Below are positions 1 through 8,186 of a stretch of DNA of 64,000 nt, in pieces. Under the pieces are notes generated by a model that searched no databases, was not told the origin of the DNA, and worked only from the letters and a program-made list of their open reading frames with translations. The DNA lies in the NCBI GenBank assembly GCA_024331095.1, contig JANDJE010000001.1, positions 1-64,000 of the forward strand. Direction: 5' to 3'. Positions within the stretch are counted from its first letter, which is position 1, and every line of letters begins with the position of its first letter. Both the position numbers and the translations under genes were made by a program. The stretch is from Nitrospira sp. (GTDB lineage: Bacteria; Nitrospirota; Nitrospiria; Nitrospirales; Nitrospiraceae).

Positions 1-817
1 GAGGCTGAAAGGCAATGGTGGACTTGGAGCCGCAGAGGTCGATGATTGTTTCGGCCAATTGCAGTATGGTGTATTCTTGTGGATTTCCAAAATTGACCGG
101 CCCCACGACATTATCGCTGGTGTTCATAAGCGACACGAGGGCATCGATCATGTCATCCACATAACAAAATGAGCGGGTCTGTGTCCCATCGCCGTAAATC
201 GTAATCGGCAGGTCCTGCAAAGCCTGCACGATGAAGTTTGACACCACGCGGCCGTCATTCGGATGCATCCTAGGCCCATAAGTATTGAATATCCTCGCCA
301 CCTTGATCTTGAGCGCATACTGACGATAGTAGTCGAAAAAGAGGGTCTCTGCACAACGTTTGCCTTCGTCATAACAGGCTCGGACGCCAATGGGATTCAC
401 ATTCCCCCAATACTTTTCTGTCTGTGGGTGGATAATCGGGTCTCCGTACACTTCGGAAGTTGAAGCCTGCAAAATTTTTGCTCCAACGCGCTTGGCCAAA
501 CCAAGCATGTTGATGGCCCCATGGACGCTTGTCTTGGTGGTTTGGACGGGGTGGCGTTGATAATGAATGGGGGACGCGGGGCAGGCTAAGTTATAGATTT
601 CGTCAACCTCAACATAGAGCGGAAACGTCACGTCATGTCGCATGAGTTCAAACGCCGGATGCGAGAGGAGGTGGCGAATGTTGTCTTTCGTCCCCGTATA
701 AAAATTGTCGACACAAAGAACATCATCCCCTTGAGCCAAGAGGCGCTCGGAGAGATGGGAACCAAGAAACCCGGCTCCTCCTGTTACCAATACTCGCTTC
801 CTTCCGGCGATCTTCAT
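1..817 (-). CDS. UDP-glucuronate decarboxylase (UXS-type SDR), 3' end cut by window
   Basis: Extended short-chain dehydrogenase/reductase that would convert UDP-glucuronate to UDP-xylose, a cytoplasmic sugar-nucleotide supply step for the polysaccharide locus. I translated this region directly because the ORF track does not list it. The N-terminus after MKIAGRKR carries the NAD-binding motif [12 protein letters not shown], then STSEVYGDP, the catalytic YDEGKRCAE block (Tyr-x3-Lys) and [10 protein letters not shown], all typical of UXS and close relatives. About 272 codons are visible and a full protein is about 310-320, so the C-terminus lies beyond base 1. The ATG at 817 is followed at once by the Rossmann fold, with an AGGAGAGG-like ribosome site just upstream. 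A dTDP-glucose or other UDP-sugar epimerase is the alternative, but the YDEGKR signature favours UXS. Confidence 0.85.
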   Translation of the reverse strand, partial: MKIAGRKRVLVTGGAGFLGSHLSERLLAQGDDVLCVDNFYTGTKDNIRHLLSHPAFELMRHDVTFPLYVEVDEIYNLACPASPIHYQRHPVQTTKTSVHGAINMLGLAKRVGAKILQASTSEVYGDPIIHPQTEKYWGNVNPIGVRACYDEGKRCAETLFFDYYRQYALKIKVARIFNTYGPRMHPNDGRVVSNFIVQALQDLPITIYGDGTQTRSFCYVDDMIDALVSLMNTSDNVVGPVNFGNPQEYTILQLAETIIDLCGSKSTIAFQP

Positions 818-861
818 CTGCCTCTCCTCTTCAATGGCGCGGACTCAGGATTGCTCTGTAC

Positions 862-1800
862 CTACCCCTGTTGAACTTCTGTTCGTTCGAAGTCATCCCT
901 CACAAGAGCCTCTAATGCTTGCCTGGCCGCCTCCTCAAATCGATCCTTTGTGCCTAAAGCAATTTGAGATCGAAGGTATTGCTCCGCCAATTGGTTCCGG
1001 CCTACCTTGGCGTAGGCCACACCTAGATGAAGGTCAATGCAATACATCGCCGGCTTGAGACTTTTGGCTTTTTCCAGGAGGGGAAGCCCATCGTGAACCT
1101 TTCCCATCTGCACCAAAACCCATCCGTAGGTATCGAGAATGTCGGGATTCTTGGGATCAAGGGCATACGCACGAGCGGCATAGGGTTCTACCAGTTGCGG
1201 ATCCGCCCCTAAAAATTCAATGTCCAGCCAGGCAATGGCGTTATACAGTTGAGCAGATTCAAACCCGCTGTCCAGGGCAAACTGATATTCTTCTCTGGCT
1301 TTTTGATAGTCTTTTTCCCGCTCATACAACATGCCGAGGTTGTAATGTTTTAAATCCTGATGAGTCTTTGCCGTCACTCCTGCCACGGGGACCAGCAACA
1401 GCAGGATCAAAGGCACCGCCCATTTCATTCCAAGCTGCCGGCTTCTCACCGCCACGACACCGACAAGAATGCCCGCCGTATCCGCAACCAGATCACCATA
1501 TTCGGCCGTCCGGCCGATTCTCAAGACTGCCTGCTGGAGTTCATCCCCCACAGCAACCACGAACGTCAAGATAGCCGCCACCAACAGTTTGTTGGACTCT
1601 CGGTGAGGCCAGGGTGAATGGAGCATCGCGGCATATATGATGAGAACCCCCACAAAAAAGGCGAGAAAATGAACCGGCTTGTCTAGGCCTGGCAGGCGAA
1701 GCCAGAGGGCAGCCAATGGGTTGGCCAGGAGATTGGGGAGAATTAGCAATGCCACGATGAAAATTGGCGCGATCCACCAGGCCATCCACGGTTTACTCAT
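862..1800 (-). CDS. VanZ-like membrane domain fused to TPR repeats
   Basis: Membrane protein of unknown precise role in the exopolysaccharide locus. The N-terminal 130 or so residues are hydrophobic, with four predicted helices (IAPIFIVALLILPNLL, FLAFFVGVLIIYAAM and others) and a VanZ-like pattern (DELQQ, then DLVADTAG). After a further helix the C-terminal half is built of TPR-like repeats (YNLGMLYEREKDYQKAREEY; YGWVLVQMGKVHDGL). VanZ-family proteins are common in exosortase loci, and the repeats probably give a protein-docking surface. I chose the ATG at 1800, four bases after the upstream stop, because the hydrophobic segment follows directly. The in-frame ATG at 1818 and the longer track start at 1896 are possible but overlap the upstream gene. 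Confidence 0.7.
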   Translation of the reverse strand: MSKPWMAWWIAPIFIVALLILPNLLANPLAALWLRLPGLDKPVHFLAFFVGVLIIYAAMLHSPWPHRESNKLLVAAILTFVVAVGDELQQAVLRIGRTAEYGDLVADTAGILVGVVAVRSRQLGMKWAVPLILLLLVPVAGVTAKTHQDLKHYNLGMLYEREKDYQKAREEYQFALDSGFESAQLYNAIAWLDIEFLGADPQLVEPYAARAYALDPKNPDILDTYGWVLVQMGKVHDGLPLLEKAKSLKPAMYCIDLHLGVAYAKVGRNQLAEQYLRSQIALGTKDRFEEAARQALEALVRDDFERTEVQQG

Positions 1801-1804
1801 CAGC

Positions 1805-2947
1805 TCACTGCACTTCATGACGCTGCCAGTGGTTTTCCCTTTTTGCCACCATGAAACGGCCTTTGACCCGCTCAATCGTGTCAGCAGCCAAGCCACAAAA
1901 GCCGTGCCACGTGAATGGATAATAAGAAACGGCCCGGTAACCTCGCTGTTCGGTTATCCAACCATGGAGCCAGGCTTCATCGCTCCCCAGAAACTCGTAC
2001 GAGGCAAGCCTTTGATCAAACGCATACTTGATTGTTTCTGCCAGCAATTGCCAGCCAGGGGAGCAGCGGCTCCAGGCTTCATCATAGCCGATCTTAAACA
2101 CCCAAAATCGGTCACCATACACAGCGGATAATTGCGCGGCAATCGGTGTGCCCGCGACATCCAGAAAAGCAAACCGAAAGGCCCCGGCCGACGATGCTAG
2201 GGCCGCATATCGCTCAAAAAAGCGTCTCATATTCTCACGCTGCTTGAGACTTGATCCTTGACGTTCTTTCCATCCCGTCCCTTCTATTCGGATAAAATCG
2301 GCCATGCTCACTTCAAGTTCGTCTTTCTTCGGACAAAAAATCCGAACCGTAACCGGGCCTGCCTCTTCAGCACGACGTCGAGCTCGCCGAAAGTCATAGC
2401 GACGACGTGAGGAAAGCCTCTCAAAATACGCAGACCAGTCAGACACGATCGGGATCATCAGCGAATAGCCAACGCCGCTTTTCATCACGATGCCTCGCTG
2501 AGCAACGAGCAGACCGGAACGAAATTGAGACACTACGGCTGAATCCACTGGCATTCTTGCCATAACAATGGGTAATCGCCTTTCGAGCAAGGCCGTCATC
2601 AGATAGTCCAACGCTTCATGATCACGATACAGTAATCCAGACGGTTCATAAAGGAACGACACACCGATCAATTCCAACCGCAAGAGAGCGCCGTGCCTTC
2701 GTTCGACGAGCGGTGCAAGGCCGACCAATTCCCCTTTTCGGCGAACGACGATGATAAAGAGTTGATCCTGCGCATGAAATGCTTCTACACAGGCTGCCAC
2801 CCATGCATGACTCAAAGTCGGCATCCCCACCTGTTCTGCAAGACCGTCCCACTCACGAGCCATCCCTTCGAGCGCCGAACGGTTTTTGACCATGTCAATT
2901 TCGTACAGATGCTTGCCACTCACCGATCGCTTTAATCCTAAAAGCAT
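1805..2947 (-). CDS. GNAT/FemAB-like acyltransferase (Acetyltransf_6 type)
   Basis: Cytoplasmic acyltransferase of the CelD/FemAB-like GNAT group, which usually moves an acyl or aminoacyl group onto an amino sugar or lipid-linked precursor. Visible marks are the N-terminal half-domain (LSHAWVAACVEAF; ELVGLAPLVERR) and the second half with RRRYDFRRARRRAEE, FRFAFLDVAGTPIAAQLS and YDEAWSRCSPGWQLL, a pattern standard for this family. At 380 residues it is full length. It sits four bases after the glycosyltransferase gene, so it is probably co-translated. It is one of three FemAB/GNAT-like genes in the locus. The acceptor cannot be read from the sequence, and whether it acts on polysaccharide or on a protein-linked glycan is unknown. 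Confidence 0.75.
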   Translation of the reverse strand: MLLGLKRSVSGKHLYEIDMVKNRSALEGMAREWDGLAEQVGMPTLSHAWVAACVEAFHAQDQLFIIVVRRKGELVGLAPLVERRHGALLRLELIGVSFLYEPSGLLYRDHEALDYLMTALLERRLPIVMARMPVDSAVVSQFRSGLLVAQRGIVMKSGVGYSLMIPIVSDWSAYFERLSSRRRYDFRRARRRAEEAGPVTVRIFCPKKDELEVSMADFIRIEGTGWKERQGSSLKQRENMRRFFERYAALASSAGAFRFAFLDVAGTPIAAQLSAVYGDRFWVFKIGYDEAWSRCSPGWQLLAETIKYAFDQRLASYEFLGSDEAWLHGWITEQRGYRAVSYYPFTWHGFCGLAADTIERVKGRFMVAKRENHWQRHEVQ

Positions 2948-2950
2948 CCG

Positions 2951-3994
2951 TTAATCTGAGCCACTCCTCATCAATGATCGCATACTCCTGAGCAATGCTC
3001 CGCCTCCTGGAAACCAGGCGCATAGAGCCACCCCTATCCCTGTGGGCCAACCGTTTAACTTCCCAAGCAAGAGCCATCGTCCTATGGCTGCTCGTGCGTC
3101 ACGCATATTTGAGTGCATGACATGGTGCTTGGCTAATTGCAAATAGAGATCCGCCTCAACTCGCCGGATTTCGTCACGATGAGCAGTGAGAAACTCCGCA
3201 TCAGATTTCCACACCGACTCAATCATACGGAGATGAAAGCGAATTTTTGCCGCGGCGCTCATACGGGTCAATCGCGGCCACTCATCGCCGCCACGATTGA
3301 TGGTCGTCTCCACATCCATGAATCCCACTGGATAGCTTCGAGCCAATCGCGCGAAAAACTCCCAATCTGAACAGTGATGGTTATCTTCGGGGAACCGAAT
3401 ATCTGGTGTGACGCAAGCAGCCCGCACAATCGCGCAGCTCGGAAGAATGTAACAATTGGTCAATAACGCCCGGTAGAGGCGTCCAGAATAGAGAGCAACC
3501 GGTTCGTCTCGGCCCATACAGGGCACCAAAACTTGGAACATGTCCTCAAGTGTCCTGTCCCATTGGAGCGGTTCGTGAAACCAGGTGCTCAGTCCTTTGG
3601 GTCTTACTCTGCCCCCATTACCGGTGATCACAAAATCTGAGAATAGGACCCCCAAATGGGGGAATTGCTCCATGATCGCCACTTGCCATTCCAGTTTCCG
3701 TTCCATCCACAGGTCATCAGAGTCCAAGAAGGCGAGATAGCGCCCCTGAGCTACTTCCAAGGCGCTGTTACGCGCCCCTCCCACTCCCTTATTGTCCTGA
3801 TGAATAGCTATAATCCGATTACCGAACGAAGCCAACACCTGCCTCGTCTCATCCGTCGATCCATCATCGACGACGATGATCTCTCTGGGAGGCCTCGTCT
3901 GCCGCAATACGCTCTCAATCGATTCCGCCACCAAGCGGGCTCGGTTGTACGTTGGGATGATGACACTCACATCGACCGGGTCACGAACTTGCAC
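2951..3994 (-). CDS. Family 2 glycosyltransferase
   Basis: Inverting GT-A fold glycosyltransferase that adds a sugar from a nucleotide donor to a growing lipid-linked glycan at the cytoplasmic membrane face. The N-terminus holds the GT2 hallmarks: VSVIIPTYNRA, IIVVDDGSTDET, NKGVGGARN and the metal-binding FLDSDDLW (DxD-like). The C-terminal 120 residues are less conserved, with no clear membrane helix. At 347 residues it is normal in length. I took the GTG start because AGGAG lies nine bases upstream; it overlaps the preceding acyltransferase gene by 14 bases, suggesting translational coupling. Donor and acceptor sugars are not predictable from the sequence. Confidence 0.85.
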   Translation of the reverse strand: MQVRDPVDVSVIIPTYNRARLVAESIESVLRQTRPPREIIVVDDGSTDETRQVLASFGNRIIAIHQDNKGVGGARNSALEVAQGRYLAFLDSDDLWMERKLEWQVAIMEQFPHLGVLFSDFVITGNGGRVRPKGLSTWFHEPLQWDRTLEDMFQVLVPCMGRDEPVALYSGRLYRALLTNCYILPSCAIVRAACVTPDIRFPEDNHHCSDWEFFARLARSYPVGFMDVETTINRGGDEWPRLTRMSAAAKIRFHLRMIESVWKSDAEFLTAHRDEIRRVEADLYLQLAKHHVMHSNMRDARAAIGRWLLLGKLNGWPTGIGVALCAWFPGGGALLRSMRSLMRSGSD

Positions 3995-5084
3995 GATCGG
4001 TTCTCCTCGTTTTTCCGTGCAGCGCTCTTTTTATCGAACCCAGTTTTTGCCTCGTTTGAGCAAGGGCATAGGTGACGCTGTCCTTAAAAACCTGAACCTG
4101 AACGGTCGTGCGCACATGGTTGCAGAACCGCTGCTTGAACGGCTCGTCGCCTACGGAGAAATCGAATTCCTCACGTTTCTGCTCAATCGCGTAGCCGATC
4201 AAATACCGAAGAAGGACGAGCCCTGGGGAATGTTTTGCCCATGCCGGATCAAAGGAGGGTTTGTACCACAACAGCTTTCCTTCATAGTCAAACCCCATAT
4301 GCATCGCCAACGGCCGCCCATTCAGCTCCACAATCGACAATACGAGCCAACCCGTCCCGGACAGAGTCCGCGCTAATTCCTGGTAGAACGATCGATTCTT
4401 CTCGTCAAGAAACAGACTGGGGCTTCCGGTATTGGTCCAGCGGGCGATGTGTTGCGAGAAGAAACTATCCAGATAAGACATCACCTCCGATCCCTGCACC
4501 GTTTTGAAGGTGAGGCGGCCCTGGCGCTGAAAATAATTCAGCCGTCGGCGCAGACTGTACTTGTTGAGCAATTTCAGTGTTTCTTCTTCCTGCCCTTTGA
4601 TGAGCAGCGTAGGGCTCGGATACAGATCCCGCTGGAGCAAGCGGCAACCGTATCGACGGCAGAGATAATGGATTCCCGAAATAATCGGCGATTCCGCTGG
4701 AATACTATTCAGCCGAATACAATCCCATCGCTCCCTCACCGCAAAGAGATGGTCGAAGAGCTTCTCCAACAGATCGAGACGGCCATCCACACACAACAGG
4801 TCGCAATAATCGGCCCTGCCATCGCCCAAAAACTTGATGACCCGTTGGCCCAGAAACTCTTTCGTGATCATCAACGGAGCCACCGCCTCGATGCCTGATC
4901 CGTCCGGAGAATCAACCACAATGTACAGCGGCTCGCATCGATCCTTGAACGTCTTTTCCCAACTCCAAAGCCATTGGTACGTCTGAAAGATCGTTCGGGT
5001 TGGACTTTTCATCGCCAAGGCGTTCCAGCCACGAGCGTCGAGTCCAACGCTCTCGATCGAAGAAAAAATATTCCCGGAAAACAT
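3981..5084 (-). CDS. GNAT/FemAB-like acyltransferase (Acetyltransf_6 type)
   Basis: Second CelD/FemAB-like acyltransferase of the locus, 367 residues. It shows the same plan as the gene at 1805-2947: an N-terminal FQTYQWLWSWEKTF segment, a central basic YSLRRRLNYFQRQG stretch, LSIVELNGRPLAMHMGF, and a C-terminal HSPGLVLLRYLIGYAIEQ followed by EFDFSVGDEPFKQRF. The family transfers acyl or aminoacyl groups onto cell-envelope precursors in the cytoplasm. It overlaps the downstream GT2 gene by 14 bases and follows the DegT aminotransferase by about 20 bases. One reading, which is inference, is that the aminotransferase makes an amino sugar and this enzyme acylates it. No Shine-Dalgarno sequence is obvious before the ATG. 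Confidence 0.75.
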   Translation of the reverse strand: MFSGNIFSSIESVGLDARGWNALAMKSPTRTIFQTYQWLWSWEKTFKDRCEPLYIVVDSPDGSGIEAVAPLMITKEFLGQRVIKFLGDGRADYCDLLCVDGRLDLLEKLFDHLFAVRERWDCIRLNSIPAESPIISGIHYLCRRYGCRLLQRDLYPSPTLLIKGQEEETLKLLNKYSLRRRLNYFQRQGRLTFKTVQGSEVMSYLDSFFSQHIARWTNTGSPSLFLDEKNRSFYQELARTLSGTGWLVLSIVELNGRPLAMHMGFDYEGKLLWYKPSFDPAWAKHSPGLVLLRYLIGYAIEQKREEFDFSVGDEPFKQRFCNHVRTTVQVQVFKDSVTYALAQTRQKLGSIKRALHGKTRRTDRASS

Positions 5085-5105
5085 TGGGAAGATGACGTCG
5101 CGTGA

Positions 5106-6323
5106 CTAGCTGCCCAGAGTTTCGCCTATTATCGCCGCGATTCGATCTTGATCTTCTTCTGTCACGTAACCATGAGTGGGAAGGGTGAGGATTTGTTTGG
5201 CAAGAGCCCGCCCCCCGGAGATTTTCTGATCTTCCAGTTGCAACAGGTTTCGCAGTTGAGGAATATCGTTGATGGCGGATGGGTAAGAGGCAGTCGCACC
5301 AATCCCCTTTCGTCGGAGCGATTCCATCACCCTGTCTCGGCATTCAGGAGCGACCAATACCGGATATCGAAGATACGCCGGCACCGCAGTCGGTCGCGGT
5401 GCTATAGGACGGAGCAGGCTCCCCCAGGGCAATCGTTCGGCATACCGCTCGGCCGCGGCGCGCCGCTGAGCGGCAAGGGCATCCAGCCGTGCGAACAACC
5501 GCCGGCCCAGCGGCGCCATCCACTTGTCATATTGAGCCAGCGGATAATCCGTCCGATAGGCCGTCGTCCCCAATCCCAAAAACGGGAGCGAATTGGGAAT
5601 CCAGTATCGCCGAGGATGAAGAAAGGTCGCATAGACCAGCAGCTTGGCCACGTGAGACAGCGACTCACCCACCGTATTATTCCGTAGTTTCCCTACCTGG
5701 GCGGAGATCGCCGCCGCGATTCGATCGGAATTCGTGACCAACACTCCGCCATCGATCGACGTGACGTTCTTCCCTTTATCGAAACTATAGAGGCCCACAT
5801 CTCCCCAGGTGCCGGATTGTCGCCCTGCAACCGATCCGCCAAGACATTGAGCCGCATCATCGATGAGATAGACCCCGCGCTCCTGAGTCAGACGCCTCCA
5901 TCTCTCCACATCGTTGGGTAGACCGTATAAATTGGTCGCCACAACCGCCAAGATCCTGGTCCCGTCGATTTCCTCCAAATCCTCCGGCACAAAGTCGAGG
6001 GTCTCCGGATTGACATCGGCCAACCTGACCTTGAGCCCGGCCTTGACGACGGACGACGGCACAGAAAAACAGGTATAAGAGGGAATCAGGACTTCCTGCC
6101 GCCGCCCGCCGTCCAATTCCTTGAGCGCAAGCAAAGCAAGGGTGAGCGCGGCACGACCGGTCGACACGAACTCACAATGCCGAACCTTCACGCTTGCGCA
6201 AAGCTCGGTCTTAAACCGCTCCACCGAATCTTCACGGATAAGCGCGGTCCCGATGCTGCCCGCCACATCGGAGAAACCGACCGGCGTGCCAGCCGGTGGA
6301 ACGAATCGAAATCTGGCAGCCAT
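5106..6323 (-). CDS. DegT/DnrJ/EryC1/StrS-family PLP aminotransferase
   Basis: Pyridoxal-phosphate enzyme that usually aminates a keto-sugar nucleotide to give an amino sugar for surface polysaccharides. The 405-residue sequence has the family features: VSTGRAALTLAL near the phosphate site, IPSYTCFSVPSSVVKAGLKVRLADVNPET, the cofactor-contacting LIDDAAQCLGG, and YSFDKGKNVTSIDGGVL, which contains the Schiff-base lysine. Length and motif order match the family. It lies between the XrtA FemAB gene and a GNAT-like gene, so the amino sugar could be acylated by the neighbours. A role on an amino-acid-like or polyketide substrate cannot be excluded, because exosortase A loci also encode small-molecule style enzymes. 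Confidence 0.85.
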   Translation of the reverse strand: MAARFRFVPPAGTPVGFSDVAGSIGTALIREDSVERFKTELCASVKVRHCEFVSTGRAALTLALLALKELDGGRRQEVLIPSYTCFSVPSSVVKAGLKVRLADVNPETLDFVPEDLEEIDGTRILAVVATNLYGLPNDVERWRRLTQERGVYLIDDAAQCLGGSVAGRQSGTWGDVGLYSFDKGKNVTSIDGGVLVTNSDRIAAAISAQVGKLRNNTVGESLSHVAKLLVYATFLHPRRYWIPNSLPFLGLGTTAYRTDYPLAQYDKWMAPLGRRLFARLDALAAQRRAAAERYAERLPWGSLLRPIAPRPTAVPAYLRYPVLVAPECRDRVMESLRRKGIGATASYPSAINDIPQLRNLLQLEDQKISGGRALAKQILTLPTHGYVTEEDQDRIAAIIGETLGS

Positions 6324-6380
6324 GATTTGTTACCGACCCCGCTGCAACGCAGGAATTGACGATAAAAAGCCGAAACCGGA

Positions 6381-7412
6381 TCAGGGAATACCCTTGGCCA
6401 CCAAAGGCCCTATAGCCTTGGCGATCGACAAGGGCAGCATTTTCCACACATTGATGGCCAACTGAAATTTTGGATTACCGACGTTCAGTTGAGGAATCGG
6501 CTCTCCATTCCTCATGACGTACTGCCAGTAGAGCTGAGTGGGAAACGCATTCCATTTTTTCTTGAACGCCTCGCCGCCGGAATCCGCCGTGGATCGGCCG
6601 AGATGATAGAGGCGATACCCTCGTTCACAGGCGTCTTTGATCATCTCCCAATAGAGGACGTAGCTCGACTCTACTTCGCGAGCCTTGGGAAGGGCTCCCA
6701 GCCACATGCCTTCGACCACTCCGCGAAAATGGCCGTTCAACGCCGCGGAGACCGGAACGCCGTGATGATCCAGCACGAAGATTTTGGTCTCGCTTGGAAA
6801 TGTCTTCATCAGACATTCAAAGTATTCTTTCCGATACAACGGCGTCCCCAAGTTCCGCCAGCTTACGCTTAAGATCTCATAGAATGTCTCAAGCAGCTCA
6901 GATCCTCCACTTCTGACCGTCAGTCCCCGCTTGTAAGCGCGTCGAACATTGTTGCGATGTCCGGTTTTGAAGGCGTTCCAGAGTGTATCGGGATTCGGAT
7001 CCAGCAGAATCGTGACACTGACCTTGTGCTCCGAAGTCGGCAAATCACCTCCCAATTTTCGCATCCCGCGGATCTCCAGATATTTGATGCCGTGCCGTTC
7101 GACAATGGCCCGTGCCTCATCGAGCAACAGCCGGTCAATCTCAGGATCATCCGAACAGGGGCCCCCGTAATTCACGAACGGCAGCGAGCAAAGAATCTTC
7201 CCGAACAGTTTGGTATCCAAGTAGACCAGAGGGAAGACGCCTCTGATCCGGCCTTCGTCCATCGCCGCCAGATAAAATGTTCGATGTCCGAACGAGGACT
7301 CGTTCACCTGTTTCCAGCCGAACAGATGGTAGAACGATCCCTGCTCATGACGGCCGACGTACTCATCCCACGCCCGCGCGTGACCATCATCACAATACAC
7401 GATCTGCATCAT
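6381..7412 (-). CDS. FemAB-family protein, XrtA/PEP-CTERM system associated
   Basis: FemAB-like transferase of the type that co-occurs with exosortase A (the family described in TIGRFAMs as pepcterm_femAB). The 343 residues show GSFYHLFGWKQVNESSFGHRTFYLAA at the N-terminus, LPFVNYGGPCSDDPE, KYLEIRGMRKLGG, NVRRAYKRGL and a C-terminal LYWEMIKDACERGYRLYHLGRST, with GGEAFKKKW close to the end. FemAB proteins form amide links using aminoacyl-tRNA or acyl donors; the true reaction in exosortase systems is not established. It sits two genes downstream of the exosortase gene in the same direction. The ATG pair at 7412/7409 leaves the choice of start slightly open. Confidence 0.85.
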   Translation of the reverse strand: MMQIVYCDDGHARAWDEYVGRHEQGSFYHLFGWKQVNESSFGHRTFYLAAMDEGRIRGVFPLVYLDTKLFGKILCSLPFVNYGGPCSDDPEIDRLLLDEARAIVERHGIKYLEIRGMRKLGGDLPTSEHKVSVTILLDPNPDTLWNAFKTGHRNNVRRAYKRGLTVRSGGSELLETFYEILSVSWRNLGTPLYRKEYFECLMKTFPSETKIFVLDHHGVPVSAALNGHFRGVVEGMWLGALPKAREVESSYVLYWEMIKDACERGYRLYHLGRSTADSGGEAFKKKWNAFPTQLYWQYVMRNGEPIPQLNVGNPKFQLAINVWKMLPLSIAKAIGPLVAKGIP

Positions 7413-7427
7413 GACCGCTCTGCCCTC

Positions 7428-8162
7428 TTATTCACCGCTCACGGTTTCTTCAATCGATCCAATACAAGCCAGCAGCCGAGCCGCAATGCGCTCCGCGGCC
7501 CTTTCATTTAAATGGCCGCCGTCATCCGTGTAGTCCGAGACAAGATTGGGAATGGTCTCCCCTTGATACCGAACGGCGGAGAGTCGTCCGTCAGGGTAGG
7601 TTGCCTCCGCCTCCGCCAAGTCGAACAACCGGCCTGACGGCCCATACGCGGCGCGCAAGAGTTCGTTGTATGCATGGCGTTTGATTTGCGCGAGGCGTTC
7701 CCGGTCGTCTCCTCTCCACTGCGTCTTGATCCATTGAAGTACCCCGCTCTCAAGACGTCTCAGCGGCACGGTAACATGCAGGAACGTGACAGCCGAATAG
7801 GTCAGGGCAAGATCGTCCATCATCCGGCGATACGTATTGAACAGATTCTCAACATCGGTGCGGTCCGTGATGTCCACGTAACACAATTTAAAGAACGCCA
7901 CGTCAACCGACTCTCCTACGCCGGATGTCATGACGGATTTGAAATCCTCGAATTTTGCCAGCGGATCACGATTTTGACCGACCCGGAAATGGGCGAACAC
8001 CGGATGCCGAAACAGTTTCGGGTCCGAACTTTCGACGACATTCAGCCGCCCTTGTCGGCCGGCCATCAACCCGTCGATCAGGTTTTTGCCGACCGACTGA
8101 TGCCCGAAACAGATCCGCTTACGCGACAATCGATCCCAAGGAACTTGCGCTACGGCCGCCAC
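7428..8162 (-). CDS. SGNH/GDSL-like hydrolase fold protein, function unknown
   Basis: I do not recognise a named family with certainty. The 244-residue protein has no signal peptide. An early beta-strand/turn reads RICFGHQSVGKNLIDGL, in the place where SGNH hydrolases have their GDS block. The end carries YTDDGGHLNERAAERIA, matching the SGNH block V pattern DxxH. Between them are FFKLCYVDI and TFLHVTVPLRR, which could be blocks II-III. If the fold is right, the nucleophile serine has been replaced by, or shifted within, HQS, so it may be a divergent esterase/acyltransferase or a non-catalytic binder. GGAAGGAGTATAG directly before the GTG start is one of the best ribosome sites in the locus. 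It follows the exosortase gene by 24 bases. Confidence 0.55.
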   Translation of the reverse strand: MAAVAQVPWDRLSRKRICFGHQSVGKNLIDGLMAGRQGRLNVVESSDPKLFRHPVFAHFRVGQNRDPLAKFEDFKSVMTSGVGESVDVAFFKLCYVDITDRTDVENLFNTYRRMMDDLALTYSAVTFLHVTVPLRRLESGVLQWIKTQWRGDDRERLAQIKRHAYNELLRAAYGPSGRLFDLAEAEATYPDGRLSAVRYQGETIPNLVSDYTDDGGHLNERAAERIAARLLACIGSIEETVSGE

Positions 8163-8186
8163 CTATACTCCTTCCAACGTGTCAGC

